Of a stretch of DNA of 64,000 nucleotides, positions 41,531 through 54,230 are shown piece by piece. Source of the stretch: Tetrahymena elliotti 4EA (Eukaryota; Ciliophora; Oligohymenophorea; Hymenostomatida; Tetrahymenidae); assembly GCA_000231825.2 (NCBI GenBank), contig JH720369.1, positions 208,227 to 272,226 of the forward strand. The letters run 5' to 3'. The position numbers were made by a program, and so were the translations under genes. How positions within the stretch are numbered: position 1 is the stretch's first letter; every line of letters begins with the position of its first letter. Under the pieces are notes generated by a model. That model was given only the letters and a program-made list of their open reading frames with translations, did no database searches and was not told where the DNA came from.

Positions 41531-44500
41531 ATGATTAATACTTAGGATAGCTCATCAACTGCCATACTAGTTAGAAAAAAGGATATTTATTAGTATCTTA
41601 AGCAAAATATTAATTTTTAATAAGACTATCTTTAACAGATTTATGAGGAATATGCAAAATCTTTAAAACAATATGACGCGAATAGCCACGAATTCATCTT
41701 AAAAAATAGAAGTTTTCATGGTGTAATCAGCTTAAAAGATCTTGAAAAGCTTATAGACTCATACTATAAAAGCGATCAAGCAGAAAATAAGCTAATTGAA
41801 TAGGAAATCATTAGAGTACTTTCTGTTTGGATGCCTGATATTTCTTTCAACGGAATAATACCTATTAATAATTAAAAAGGATAGTTGAAGAGAGTAGTTT
41901 TATAATGCACATCAATACTCAAAGATGTCAAAATAAAGTTTTATATGAAAATAACAGCAAGGAATACTTTAAATTTAGGGGATATGGTGTAAGAAAAGGA
42001 ACATTTTAACTAAATTTCTTCCTACTCTGCGAGATTTTTAAGCATGAAATATTAAAAAGTAATTAGCGAACATGTTATTATAACAGCTCCCTCATCAGTG
42101 ATATCTAAAAATTAGTAAGGAGGGATTTAAGGAAAGGAAAATATATAAAATAAGAATTATTTGGATATAGTTTTAACTGATTATTGTGAATATACTTTAA
42201 GATAAATCATTTATTATTCAAAGTAAGCAACTACTAAGTAGTAACAAAACCAGGAGTTAATAAGATAAAAATGTAATACAACAGCTACAAATTATGGATC
42301 ACCAAGCTTACAGTTGATTTAAAATTCACTCAGTTAGCCTCCATCATTAATAGAGAAATTTTCATTTCAACATCTCTAAAAGGATTTAATAGAGGCTTTG
42401 TTTTTTATGCACACAAGAGGATACATTCATAATTCAATAAATCTAGATAATATTTTTTATGATAAATATATAAATGCATTCGTTATTGGAGGCTTTGACA
42501 CAGTGACAGCAAATGTAAGAAGTTATGAGAAATTTCATGAGGATATTCGTTAATTTGGCTTAATCTTGATAGAGTTTTTATTATCTTTTTATAACATAAA
42601 AATACAAGAAGATTTATATACATTGGATGATTAAATGATTAGAAATTTAATAGAAAATCTTAATTCAAATAAAATAATCTCTTCCAAAAAAAACTTTATT
42701 TTGCTAAATTTAAATATATATTAATAGAGGAATATACTCTTGGACATTTTTAATTCACCAACTCATAATGAAAAAAAATAAATTAATGATAAAGCACTAG
42801 TTGATGACAACTCTCAATAGTATGCAGATTAAGAAGATATCTCTAATCTATCTAATAGACCTTATGATATAGTAGAATTAGCTATATCTTTTAATATTTA
42901 ACATTGTTTAGTATCATCATCCCATTCTACTATGAGAAGCTTTCTTACTTAGAATGAAGCTTTTGATGAAAAAAGTTTAGTTTCTTATCTTATAGATCCT
43001 CTAAATAACAAGTACTCATATTGGAAATATAAAGGCACCATTAAAAATGGTTTATTTGATGGACCCGGAGAAATTTATTTTGAGCCACCTTAATTATTTG
43101 ACTAGTTAGATGATGTTCTTTATTCAGATTGTGATGAAGATTTAGCTACTTCAAAGAAGCTTTCAATAGTTTCACCTCCAGCTAACTTCAATGCTACTCC
43201 CTCTAAATTTAAAACTTTAAATTCTTTCTCAAATTGTAATGATGATTCATACTGTCCAGAATTGGAAAGCCACAGATAAAATATCTAAATGAATACTCCC
43301 CATACAGTAAGCAGAACTGCTAGCAAAGCAGGAATGCATTTCTTCAATATCTCAAACTACTAAGGTATTCATGATAGGTTATCTTTAGTAAGAAATGAAG
43401 AATCTAACTATTTCCAAAATGAACTCAAATAAAAGCAAGTATCAAAAAAGATATTTAAAGGTATTTGGGAAAATGGATTTAATTAAAAATATTTAAATTA
43501 TGTTACAACTGATTAATTTAAAGACCTCTTCTTACTCAACAATTATATGAAAATCATTTAACATCATAGCCATTAAGAGCTTTAATTTGGTGTTAAATCT
43601 GAAAAACCAACTAAAGCAATCGCCTCAAGTAAAATTATAGACCTCCAATTTTCCGTTCAAAAAGAGAATGTGATAGATTCTCTCAATGTTATTACAAAGT
43701 ATTTACAAATACCTATCTCTAGAATCACATTCGATCTAAAAGGTATCAATTTCTATTTTTTTTTTGTTTATTTTAAGTTCATTCCTACAGCCAGCTCTTT
43801 AGTAAGTTAATTTTTTGAAGTAAATAAAATAACTGAGGATACCATTAAGCATATAAAAATAAAATAAATTTGAAAATTTAATTGATTATTTTAGTCAAAA
43901 TCTCTTCTTCTTTTTCTGAACATTTTTACAATTTTTTAAAAGTCCACTTTAAGATATTCAAATTAAAAAAAATAAGCCATTTTAAAACTAAATAATTTAA
44001 TATATCAAATCTCAAATAGAACTGATAAATAATTATTTAGTTGATTGAGCATTTTTAAATAATTTTTGGATCATTTATAAAAGCGATGTTTGAATAATTT
44101 TCTTTTAAAAAAGGAGCTTAATAGAGGAAAGTTACAAATGAAGCCTAATTTATAGAATTGTAATGTGATGATGGAAATACTCTTTATGTATTGTTTGATA
44201 GCAATTATTAATTAAAGGAGGAAGAGTTTTACATCATCTTAGAGAAAGCTACTCTATCAAATTATTTAGCTTTATAGATGTTAGATACGAAAATAACAGA
44301 TAAGTTTTTTTATGGAATGTCTTTTAATATAAAACTAAAATATTTATGTCACCTTTAACTCACTTCTATTAGTAAAATTACAGATGAAGGTTTTATTTAT
44401 TTTATAAAGAATTGTCCTTCTTAGCACTTGTCTTCTTTAGAAATTACGCATACCTAGCTTTCTAACTCATCAATTATAGAACTTGCAACTTCAAATAAAA

Positions 44501-47500
44501 TAACTTAGTTAAACCACTTGAATATTTCACATAACCCTTTAATTAATGAGAAATCCATTATTGAATTTATAAAATCTTCCAATTCTCTTTTTATTTCACA
44601 CTTGAATGTTTCTGGACTAGACATATCTGATAACCTGATTGACATTCTTTGTTTAAGTCCTTTCATGAAAAACATAACAGAAATTATTATGAATGATTGT
44701 CCTAACATCACGTTTAGGATATTTGAGGTTTTTTCTAAAAGTGAATCAGTAAATTACATTAAAAGAATTGAGCTCTCTAATTGCTTATAACACTCAAATA
44801 CAACAGCTGCAAAAAAGACAGGGTACAATATACATTGAAATATCATTTGAGATAGAAAATTATTTTAAATTATTTTTAAAATTAGATTTTTTAATGGATT
44901 TCTTGACAAAAGAAAGAGCAAATAAGAATTCAAGTCCTTTGCTAAGACAGATAAATTGGGAAATTTAAGGGTAATTAATGTATAAGGGTGCAACATCCTA
45001 CATAATCATATAAAGTAGCTAGCAGATTCTCATTCATTAAAAAATGTTGAAGAATTAAATGTTTCTCGCTGTGATCACATGACTGATGAATGTATCAAAG
45101 AAATCTCCACTTCATAAAATTTCTAAAATTTAAAAGCCTTATATCTAAGCGATCTGAAAAATTTAACTGCAGCATCTATCGAATTAATAGGTAATTCTAA
45201 ATATCTAATAAATTTAGATACTATTTATTTAGATGGTTGTGAAAAGATAGATAAAAATAATTTGATAAATGCCTTAAATTTGATCAATTTTTAGAATTTA
45301 AAAGTTCTCCGCCTTGATGAGGCTTAATATTCTGTTTAGCTGATTCGTTAAATAAATTTCTCCAATAAAAACAGCGTCTAAACATTCTGGAGAATGTAAA
45401 GTATCGAAATTCTGATATAAAATCCTGAATTATTTTTTAAACTCTACATTTCAGAAATATTATCTCTTAATTAAAAACCGATTAGGTTCATTATTTCTAA
45501 GCTTAATGTAAGTTTAAATAAATTCTATTTTTTATTTTTTAAATATTATTTGAATTCAAATAGGAGCCTTCAGTCATTTAAAAGTTAGCATTGATATTAA
45601 ATCATCAAATCATTAATTTTTAAGAGTCAAGCTGCAGGATCAGTGTCAATGAGATCATGATCAATGAAAAAATGATAGAAGAGATAAAAAGATAGAAGTC
45701 ATAGGTTATAAATAGTTTTTGCTATACTGATGTCTGCAGCATAGGAAGTTTCAAAGCTATTCAAAGGACTGTCTAAGCTGAATCAGCAGCTAAAAAGTAG
45801 AATTCTTCTCTAGATCAATCATTTGCTATCTTAGATGGGTATGATGCAAAGACACAACCATTAAGTACAAAATAAATTATAAACCTTAGTCATTCTTTCT
45901 ACGAATAAAAAGTTTATTGCAGGAACGAATGTTTTAAAGCAATGCATTACTTAAAATTTGTCAAAGATCTATCTAAGTTAGATTTATCATACAGTAAATC
46001 AATAAATCTTCCTGGATATCAGTTCATCAAAGAGTGTGTTTTCTTTCCAAATCTCATTGAGTTAAACTTGCAAGGTCTTCAAATTTTTAACAAACATGTA
46101 GAATAAATGTGTTACGGAATCTAGTTCACTGGCTTGCGTGTTTTAAACCTTAGAAATTGTTTTGGTCTTACATATTAAGGTTTCGAATTTTTCATAAAAT
46201 CAGGTATCACTGATACTCTCTAATATTTAGATGTACATAACAGCTAAATAGAAGGAACTGATTTCTCTTTATGCATCCCTGATTTCACATTTCTTAGTTA
46301 ACTAAACTAAGGATAGATTAATATAACTTTGTAAATTTCACTTTACTTTTCATTAAAAACATTAAAATGTTATTGAGAGAAATATTTTGATTTTAAATTT
46401 AATTTTTTATTTTTTTATTTAGAAATAAGAAAGATATTTTAGATGAAGAGTTTGTGAAGAAAAAAATAAGTTCTCTATTTACTAAAATAAGAGGTTTATT
46501 TTATATTAAATCAATTACTTTTTAAGTGTATAAGTTAAAAGTCACTAGCTAAGTGTTCTTAGGTTTATCCAGTATATTCTTAGACCATTAGAACACAATA
46601 ACTAGCATTCAAGTCATATTTTGCAAGTAAGAAACATTCCTGATTATTATTATTAATAATTTTACTTTATAATTTATAAAAAGTGCTAAGAATATGAATA
46701 CAGAATAGAGCATTAACTTTTGGAGTAGTATAGCTCAGCTTTCAAAGCTAAAGAGTATTAGCTTGATATTTTAGTCCTGCAAAAATATTGATAAACAATT
46801 CTTAAAAAATTTATTTTTTGGAGTTTCTGTACTAATTTAATTAGAAGAAATGCACTTAGTTTTCCCTAGAACAGAATTTTTAATAAATACTGATGATTTC
46901 ACTCCTGTTTGTGTTGCTATGACTAGATTATAAAAGCTTTAAATCCTAGATATTAACTTTCATGAGTAATTAAATTTAAATCAATAATTTTTTTTAATAA
47001 TTTGAATAGAATTTCATAGGTCAATAGCTAGTTTTTGGAAGAATTAGTTTATATAGTCGGAAATCTTGAAAATATCAAAAATCTATCAATTGATTATTCT
47101 TGGATTGTTAATTTCTAAATGTCTAATTTAATGAGGCTATGTGAATCCTTAGAAACATCAAAAATGAAGCTATTTGTCTTAAATTTAGATTTTGAAATGT
47201 AAATTTCTTTAGTTTCAATATTTCATTAATCAATATTTAAATTCTTAGGTGTAATTTTAATGAAGCTATTTGGAAAAAGATGAAAAAATATATTCTGTCT
47301 CAAGCTTAATTGAGAGAGCTTAACCTTAACATTTCATAGTAAATTATTTATTAAGTTTCATCAAAGTTTATATAAATTAATCCATAAAAAGCTGTATTGA
47401 ACTCAAAGAGAAATCAATAGTAAAATTCATAAATCAGTGTTTGGAACTAAAAATGCTGAAAGTATTAAAACTACTTATGTGGGGGTAAATAAATCATAAT

Positions 47501-47637
47501 TATTAATAAAATTTTAAATACCATTTTATAAATAAAGAGTGGGAAAGCTTTCTCAAAAGAGTAAAGATATTTTAAAATAAAACACAAACATGTATTTAAT
47601 AGATACATTTGATTTGTCAATTTAAGAAATCCAGTGA
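41531..47637 (+). CDS. Degenerate protein kinase + MORN + leucine-rich-repeat protein
   Basis: Ten exons: 41531..43742, 44114..44822, 44886..45507, 45564..46330, 46423..46626, 46684..46965, 47010..47198, 47249..47338, 47392..47484, 47538..47637. They total 5,268 nt and 1,755 residues with phase kept at every junction. Residues about 130-345 resemble a protein kinase C-lobe. YLDIVLTDYCEYTLRQII is hinge-like. The catalytic loop is FMHTRGYIHNSINLDNIF (about 300), where HRDLKxxN has become HNSINLDN. DFG is replaced by IGGFD, and FHEDIRQFGLILIEFLLSF resembles helix F. With catalytic Asp and Lys absent it is probably a pseudokinase. A single MORN-like motif (YWKYKGTIKNGLFDGPGEIY) sits near 496. The second half has many LRRs of the Cys-containing AMN1-like kind (LRVINVQGCNIL, VEELNVSRCDHMTDECIKEI, LDTIYLDGCEKID). 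Ends at TGA 47635-47637. Likely a cytosolic scaffold; function unknown. Confidence 0.75.
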
Positions 47638-48097
47638 AAGAATGGGTGAGTGATATGATACAATAAAAAATAACTTAAAATTAAAATGAAGAGAAATAAA
47701 ATGATATAATCTTTCATCAAGATTATTTTTTCGTTATAAATTCGATTAAAATTTCAATTAAAAATTAACTAAATAATACTAATAAATATTTATTTTGTTT
47801 TTGTTTATATTATTATATATCAATAAATTGTTTTATATTTTCAACATTATATTTCCAATCTTACTCCCTCCCTCAAAAATTAACTAAGTCTTTCATTCAA
47901 TCAATTAAAGATCAAAAATATATTTCACGTTTCTACTTTATGATGTATTAGAATGCATGGAGTGCTTCTAATATTATTGCCATTGTTATTAACTAATTTC
48001 CTTTAAATTCTTGATGAAGATAGAAGATTATTTAGAAATTAAATAAAAATAATAAAAATAATCAATACAAACAAAGAAAATACATAATAGCTTTAAA
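47638..48097. other. AT-rich intergenic region
   Basis: Spacer and presumed promoter of the 46-codon gene. Nothing specific seen. Confidence 0.4.
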
Positions 48098-48238
48098 ATG
48101 GGATTACCAATTAGAAACATTCAATTCGCTAGATATCACTATTTAGCTTCCATAGCCGTATTCACTTACTTTGCTACTCGTTGCTGCTTATTAGATTACA
48201 AGAAGTACTATCCTTTAGCTGCAGTTAAGAAGATTTGA
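48098..48238 (+). CDS. 46-residue membrane microprotein
   Basis: A short uninterrupted ORF, ATG 48098-48100 to TGA 48236-48238. It has strikingly biased codons (GCT, TAC, TTC, ATT, AAG, CGT/AGA) and only TGA as stop, with no TAA/TAG Gln codons, as seen in highly expressed ciliate genes. The sequence runs MGLPIRNIQFARYHYLAS, then one hydrophobic segment IAVFTYFATRCCLL (about residues 19-32), then DYKKYYPLAAVKKI. A short basic N-terminus, one transmembrane helix and a basic tail are what small accessory subunits of mitochondrial inner-membrane complexes look like. That placement is inference; I do not recognise the specific family. It lies alone between the LRR gene and the coiled-coil gene on the same strand. 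Confidence 0.75.
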   Translation: MGLPIRNIQFARYHYLASIAVFTYFATRCCLLDYKKYYPLAAVKKI

Positions 48239-49498
48239 ATTATCTGAATCTTTGAGAGGATTATGAAATATTTATTTTCTCTAGATTGATAATTAGATTA
48301 ATAGCATGCAATCTGGTGTTAAAAACGCATCAAAATAGTTAAACAAATGGTATTAATAGATAGAATTAGTAACAATAGCAGTATTAATAACTTTGTTACT
48401 ATTCTTATATGCATGTTTTAATCTCAGTAATGCACTATCTTATCACATTATCCAATTATTTTATTTTATTCTTCCATATTTATTTGCAAATATTATTTCT
48501 CTCTTCATTTTAAAAAAATTATTTTTCTAAAGAATTTAAAATTTGCTATTAAATTAAATATAAAATATTTTCTAGAAAATATACTCCCATTATTACTACA
48601 TAAATTTATATAAAATATTTTTGTTTAAATCAAATAGAAAAATATTGCAAATATCTAGAAAAATGAAAAAAAAAAAATTAAGTAAACAATATTAATAGAT
48701 ATCTTTTATTGTTTTATATAACTAACTAAACATAATATCATTCAAAACAAGAAGATTCTAAATCAAAAGAAAATATTTGCTTACTAATAGAAGAGCTTTT
48801 AAGTAAGTAGGCTCATAAAATAAAATATTTAACACAAATTAAACATGTTTTTGCTTTGAGCTTTACAATTATTGTTTCAAAAAATTATTTTAAAAAATTG
48901 ATTTTGAGAAAAAAATGTTTGTTTATTTTTAAAATAGAATGTATTAAGATCCAAATAATAAATAAACAGTAAAATATTATATTTTTAAAATAGAATATCC
49001 AAATAATAAATAAGCAGTAAAATATTATTTATTATTGATTTTTTTTTGAAAAAAAATGAAAAGAAAAACAAATAAATAAATTTTATGATTTGTTTCTGAT
49101 ATTTTGGAACAAAAATACTATGCCCAGGCTTATTATATTTATTTATTGAATATTTATGGAAGTAGAATACATTCATACATACATTTGAGGATTATAACGT
49201 GAAGTCAAAGTTTAAAAAATCTTATTGAATTTTGTTAATGTGTAAATTTTTAATTATTTTTTATTTATATACAAAAATTAACAGCTATAAAGCATAACAA
49301 TTTTCGATAAAGATAGTTAAAATTGAAAAAAAAATTTACATTATATAGTTCAATTAGCTTGTTTGCCTATAATCTAAAAGAAAATTAATTTTGTATAATA
49401 TTTTATTAATAAGTAAGTAAGCAACAAAGTAAATAAGTTAGCAGATTTTGTTAGAGTAATCAAAAAAGAATATTTTTCAAAAGTCAATACATAAATCT
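48239..49498. other. AT-rich intergenic region
   Basis: About 1.26 kb without a supportable gene. A near-duplicate of TTTTTAAAATAGAAT..ATCCAAATAATAAATAA.CAGTAAAATATTAT occurs at about 48928-48978 and 48981-49028, a small local direct duplication. Confidence 0.45.
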
Positions 49499-52364
49499 AT
49501 GAGTATTAATAAATCCATATCTCTTGGTGTCTTAGCTGATAAATAGTAAATGATTATGTAATAGGATATGTATTCTCAAAATGGTAATTAAAAAAAACGT
49601 AATTTGCACATTAAAAGTATCTATTTGAAATATTAGGTTAAAAAAACTAAAATCAAAGATAATAAGAGTCGTTCATCCCAATTACAAACTTAGATAATCA
49701 AGAAAGCAATGCCCAAAAGTTTGAATCATGTAAAGGATATTTTGATAATTTTTAATTTCTAATTTTATTTTTTTCATAATTTAAGAAGAACAAGCAGAAG
49801 AGTTTAGAGATGAAACAGAAGAATAAAACTTAATTAATTAGCTCATTTCGATATTAGGGAATGAAGAGTATAAATTGCAAATACCTGGTAGATTGATTAT
49901 TAAATTCATGTTTAGCATTTTTGGTCTTTCAGAAGATATTATTTTTTCTTCATTTTGAGAAATACATACACATAAATGGTTTTACCAAATCTAAATAACT
50001 TTTTCTACTCTAAAATAAATTAGAAAATCTTAAGAATGAAGCTTTGGCTTTGCTTAGAACAAAAATGATAATTAACGGTTAAAATGGAGATGAAAATAAT
50101 AGAAATTATTAGAATTAGATAAACCAAATACTAGGACAAGAGTAATCAGCTAAAAAGAATGAAGATTAATTTTCTAAACAAAGCTCTGCAGCAAAAAATA
50201 ACAGCTAAAATCAATAGTAAGAGTAACAGCTAAAAATTCAGCAACTATAGTAATAGCTTAATAATTAATATGGCTTGAATCAAGAACTCATTAACTCAAA
50301 TGAGGAATAGGACAACAGAATATAATAGGAATATTATACTGAAAAAAATAAAAGCAATTAATCTTATTCAAGTTATTAACCTAACAATTAAACAAAAACA
50401 GAATAGAATTGGTAATCTTCTTATAATTAAGATCAAAGGTATGCTCCTCCTGAAAATGGAAAGATTGATTAATTTTAATAGAGCTAACAATAACCTGTTT
50501 CTTTTGCATGCTCTCCTACTGCAAATACTAATGTTCTAATTCCTATCAACAACAATGAGTAAATAATTGTTACATTTATTCTTAATTAAAATTTTTCTTT
50601 TTTGAAATTTTCCACAAAAAAGTAGTTAATTAATTTATTAAATACTTCTTCAAATACCAAATTGTAACGTTAATATTTTATTTTCAAAAAAAGTCCAAAA
50701 AGCATTATAAATGTAAATGATTTACTTAATAGAGTTAATCCTAAATAAGTATAGAAGGGAGCTTAAGAGTACAATTAACCCAATTAAAACCACTTAGAAA
50801 ATATCACTGAAGAGCCTAGTTTTAGTAACAACAATTCAAACAGTAAATATAATGGCAGCTCAGCAAATAAGAAAAATAATTTTGGATTGGGAAAAAGTAC
50901 TAATTAAAAGAGACAGACTTCAACTTCTCCAATCTCTAAAAGTCAAAAATCGTTTAATTAAACTAGAGGAAGAACTGAAAATGTGAATAACAACAGTAAT
51001 TTGAACATAAACAGTAGCAGTAGCAATAATAATAGTAGCAACTATGGATACTCATTTAATAATAATAGCTTATTAAATAATATTAATAAAAATAACTACA
51101 GCAGTACTAATGCTAATTAGAATCCTAGTTATTTAAATAATTTGAGTGATAGCGGTAAAAAAAGAACCGCCTCTTCTTCAGTTAAAAAGATAAGTAGATC
51201 TTTCTACAGTTAAAATAATAATAACAACAACAATAACTTTAACAGTACTAACGGAAGTACTATCCTTAATAATAGCTTTACATATATTAGTAACAGTGGA
51301 AATTCATAGAATTACTAAATAAAGTTACTGAATAAAATATTTTAGAGTGAAAAAGAAAACAATTAAAATGAAATTTCTGATATGATAACTCCTCAAAAGA
51401 ATTCATCCTCTTTGAATAAGAGAAATCGTACTATGACTCACTCTCACTCTCTTAACAAGACCTTTGCTTAGCCTAGTAATTTCTTTAAAAAATTATGCTA
51501 ATTTAATCCATATCTTTTATATTTAATAGGTAAATAACTTTAAAAAACTCCTTAAGAACTGAAAAAGTTGAAAATATCAAATTTCTAGAATTTTAGTTCA
51601 GGAGCTATTGGAAAGCTTTAAATACTTGAAAATGTAAAAATATTTTAATCAATAAAATTGATTTGTAAATTTATGAAAATAATAATTAAAAAGGAAATCA
51701 AAAGCAGTTAGGAGTAAAAGAGGATATTGTAAGAGTAGATTAACTAATTAAAGGCTGATATTCTTCTTGAGAAAAAGTGGTAAGAAGAATCTACTCTAAA
51801 TAATTAAGTTCTCTAAAACTAAATGAATAACATCAATAAAAACTGCAGTGTAAATTTCTATTTGAGTTAAAAGAAATTAAAAAATAATAATTAAACCATA
51901 GATGCTCATTTATGATGGAGTTCAAAAGAAAAAGCTATTGTCAGATTCTAGATAAGAAATCAAAGAAATAGAAAACGAAAAAGAGCAGATAATGAATAAA
52001 ATTGAAGCAATCAACTTACAAACTAAACAAGAAAAAGAATATATTTACACATATAAAGTCTTGATAGAGGAGATAAAGAAGTAAATAAAAAATGAATTGG
52101 TAACTTTAAACAGTTTTTTTTCAAATTTTAAACTAAAAATAAATTTTAATTTTTTAGAAATTGAGGAACGACTTCAAAGAGAAAGTGTAAAACAATAAGA
52201 AGATGATTGAAAGTCTCTAAGTTAAAAAAGATGCTTTAGTAAAATTATCAATTCAACCATTTAAACTCATTTTTTAATTTTATTTTTTAAAATAGTTCAA
52301 TAAAAACTGCACAATTATTTAGAGTGTGGAATAATCTCTAAACAGATACTTTGAAAAACAATGA
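49499..52364 (+). CDS. Asn/Gln/Ser-rich coiled-coil protein, unknown
   Basis: Nine exons: 49499..49729, 49786..49887, 49960..50558, 50694..51475, 51530..51633, 51694..51849, 51902..52099, 52158..52238, 52323..52364. They sum to 2,295 nt, 764 residues, all in phase. The N-terminal 110 residues are Lys-rich. Residues about 115-310 are Gln/Asn-rich with a short heptad region (LLQNKLENLKNEALALLRTK). Residues about 310-570 are low-complexity Asn/Ser with basic patches (KKRTASSSVKKISRS). The C-terminal 190 residues form a strong coiled coil (QEQKRILQEQINQLKADI, QEIKEIENEKEQIMNKIEAI, DFKEKVQNNKKMIES). No catalytic domain, signal peptide or TM. A cytoskeletal or basal-body structural role would fit this composition but is not shown. 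The start of exon 3 and the last exon are the weakest junctions. Confidence 0.68.
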
Positions 52365-52772
52365 AAATGTTAACGAAATAATTCAAAAATTGATTAAGAA
52401 TATAAAAATTAAATTTCAACTAACTTGCATTAATGTAAATAAGAATAAAATTATTAAATAAATAAACAGAAAAAGGAAAAATTAAGATAAAATTATTTTC
52501 TTTTTAATTAAATTATTATTATCAAAGTCTTTATTTGTTGCTGCTTGTAATTTACTTTATATGTATGTATATAAATCTCTTAAATATTCATCTATTAATC
52601 CTTATCAAATTTTATTTTATCAAAGAAAGATAGATACAAAATATTAATTTATTTTAAGATTTTTCATTGAATAATTTAATCAAATTTATATATTTATTCA
52701 TGGATCTTTTTAATTAATTTATTAACTCTATCAACATATCTCTCAAACACAAAATTATTATTCTTTATCAAA
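52365..52772. other. Short intergenic spacer
   Basis: AT-rich; presumed terminator of the coiled-coil gene and promoter of the formyltransferase-like gene. Nothing specific seen. Confidence 0.4.
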
Positions 52773-54230
52773 ATGTCTAACAAGTCTATTGCATCATTAG
52801 GACATAAAATATTATTTTTTGGCAGTGACTCTTTCGCTCATCCCGTTTTGAAGAGTCTCCATAGCCATTCCTAAAAAAATCCAGAATTGATTTCTGATCT
52901 TCAAGTAGTTACTCACTTTAAAACTAACAAAAGTAAGAAAATAACTAACCAAGTAGAACAATACGCTTTGGACTAATCCTTAAGTAAGCATTCATTATCA
53001 ACAAAATGTAGACTAATTAATTGTATTTTTTAGAATATTATTCACCTATTGGTTAAACACCTAATAACAGAAAAGCAGAATGGTAACAATTCTCATAAAG
53101 TGAATTATTCAAAAATAATACCTTCAATTTGGGAATAGTATGTTCTTATGGCTACATGATTCCTTCTCAAATGATTGATAGATTTACAGATGGTAATTTT
53201 ATGAAAACAGACATAAATTCAATTTTTACTTAAAATAAAGCTTAAAGAATTATCTGTATTAATAATTTTTAATTAGATATTGATAAAATAAATTTTAAAT
53301 GAAATTCTAACTTCTTTCATTATATATTTATATCTATCTATATTTCTATTAACTAACAACTATAGAAAATTCTATAAATTAATATTTACAATTGAATTTA
53401 AAAGGTATGTTAGTCATTCATCCGAGTCTTTTACCCAAGTACAGAGGTGCATCCCCATTGCAATATGCTCTGCTAAATGGAGACAAATAAACAGGAGTTT
53501 CTATTATAGAAATTAGCAAACTTAAATTTGATGCTGGTCGTATTTTAAAGTAATCTACTTTCGACATTCCTGCTTAGTTCACATATGCCGATTTATCAAA
53601 TTCTCTTGCTTTACAATGTATTTAGTTTTTTTTGTTTAGAGTAACTTGAAAATAAAAAAAGATAAATGAAAGAAATTCTAAAATACTTATAATCAATAAT
53701 TTTATTTAATAGCAAGCATAGATATTATTGATGTATTAGAAAAATACTAAGAATATAAGTAAAATAGCAAAGAATAAAATGAAGAAGAATATACTAAAGC
53801 TCCTAAATTCTAAAATTCTGATACACATTTGAATTTCGAAATTGAAAATAGTTAGTAAATTTATAATAGATATAGATGCTTTAAGGGAACTAATTTTGTG
53901 TCAGTAAGAACAAAGTATAATTCCAAAGAAATCATTATTGAAAAAATGAGCATGCCAAATACTAATGAATAAGAGTAATTAAAATTGTTGATCAATAGCA
54001 AACCTGGTTCTATTTGGGCATTTAAGTAAAAATCTATGAAAAATTTTGTTTATGTAAAATGTAAAGAAGGTTTTGTAAGAATTGACGAATGGAGATTCTT
54101 TGATTAGCTCGCTAGACCTGCATATACTTTTGTTGATTAATTTATCAATAGAGAATAAATGGGTTAAGATTTATAGAGAGAGGGTTACCTTTACTTTGAA
54201 AAGATTGAAATTGAAAATAAAGAGTAGTGA
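52773..54230 (+). CDS. Methionyl-tRNA formyltransferase-like, probably mitochondrial
   Basis: Four exons, 52773..52983, 53034..53192, 53405..53617 and 53713..54230, exactly in phase, 366 residues. The family transfers a formyl group from 10-formyl-THF to Met-tRNA for organellar initiation. Signatures in order: ILFFGSDSFAHPVLKSL (N-terminal Rossmann strand), NLGIVCSYGYMIPSQMIDRF, then GMLVIHPSLLPKYRGASPLQ (124-143), then GDKQTGVSIIEISKLKFDAG with Asp166. The C-terminal part (about 200-366) corresponds to the oligonucleotide-binding C domain (FKGTNFVSVRTKYN, YVKCKEGFVRIDEW). The conserved catalytic triad is Asn-x-His...Asp. Here His129, Ser131 and Asp166 are kept, but the Asn position is Val127. 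The exon 2/3 splice falls just before this site (GG|T), so the change is not a splice artefact at that residue. No obvious targeting peptide beyond a basic/Ser N-terminus. Activity is therefore uncertain. Confidence 0.88.

Noticed and set aside
48985..49176. Minus-strand 63-codon frame
   Set aside because: Lys/Phe/Ile composition of translated AT-rich DNA; no splice or start context.
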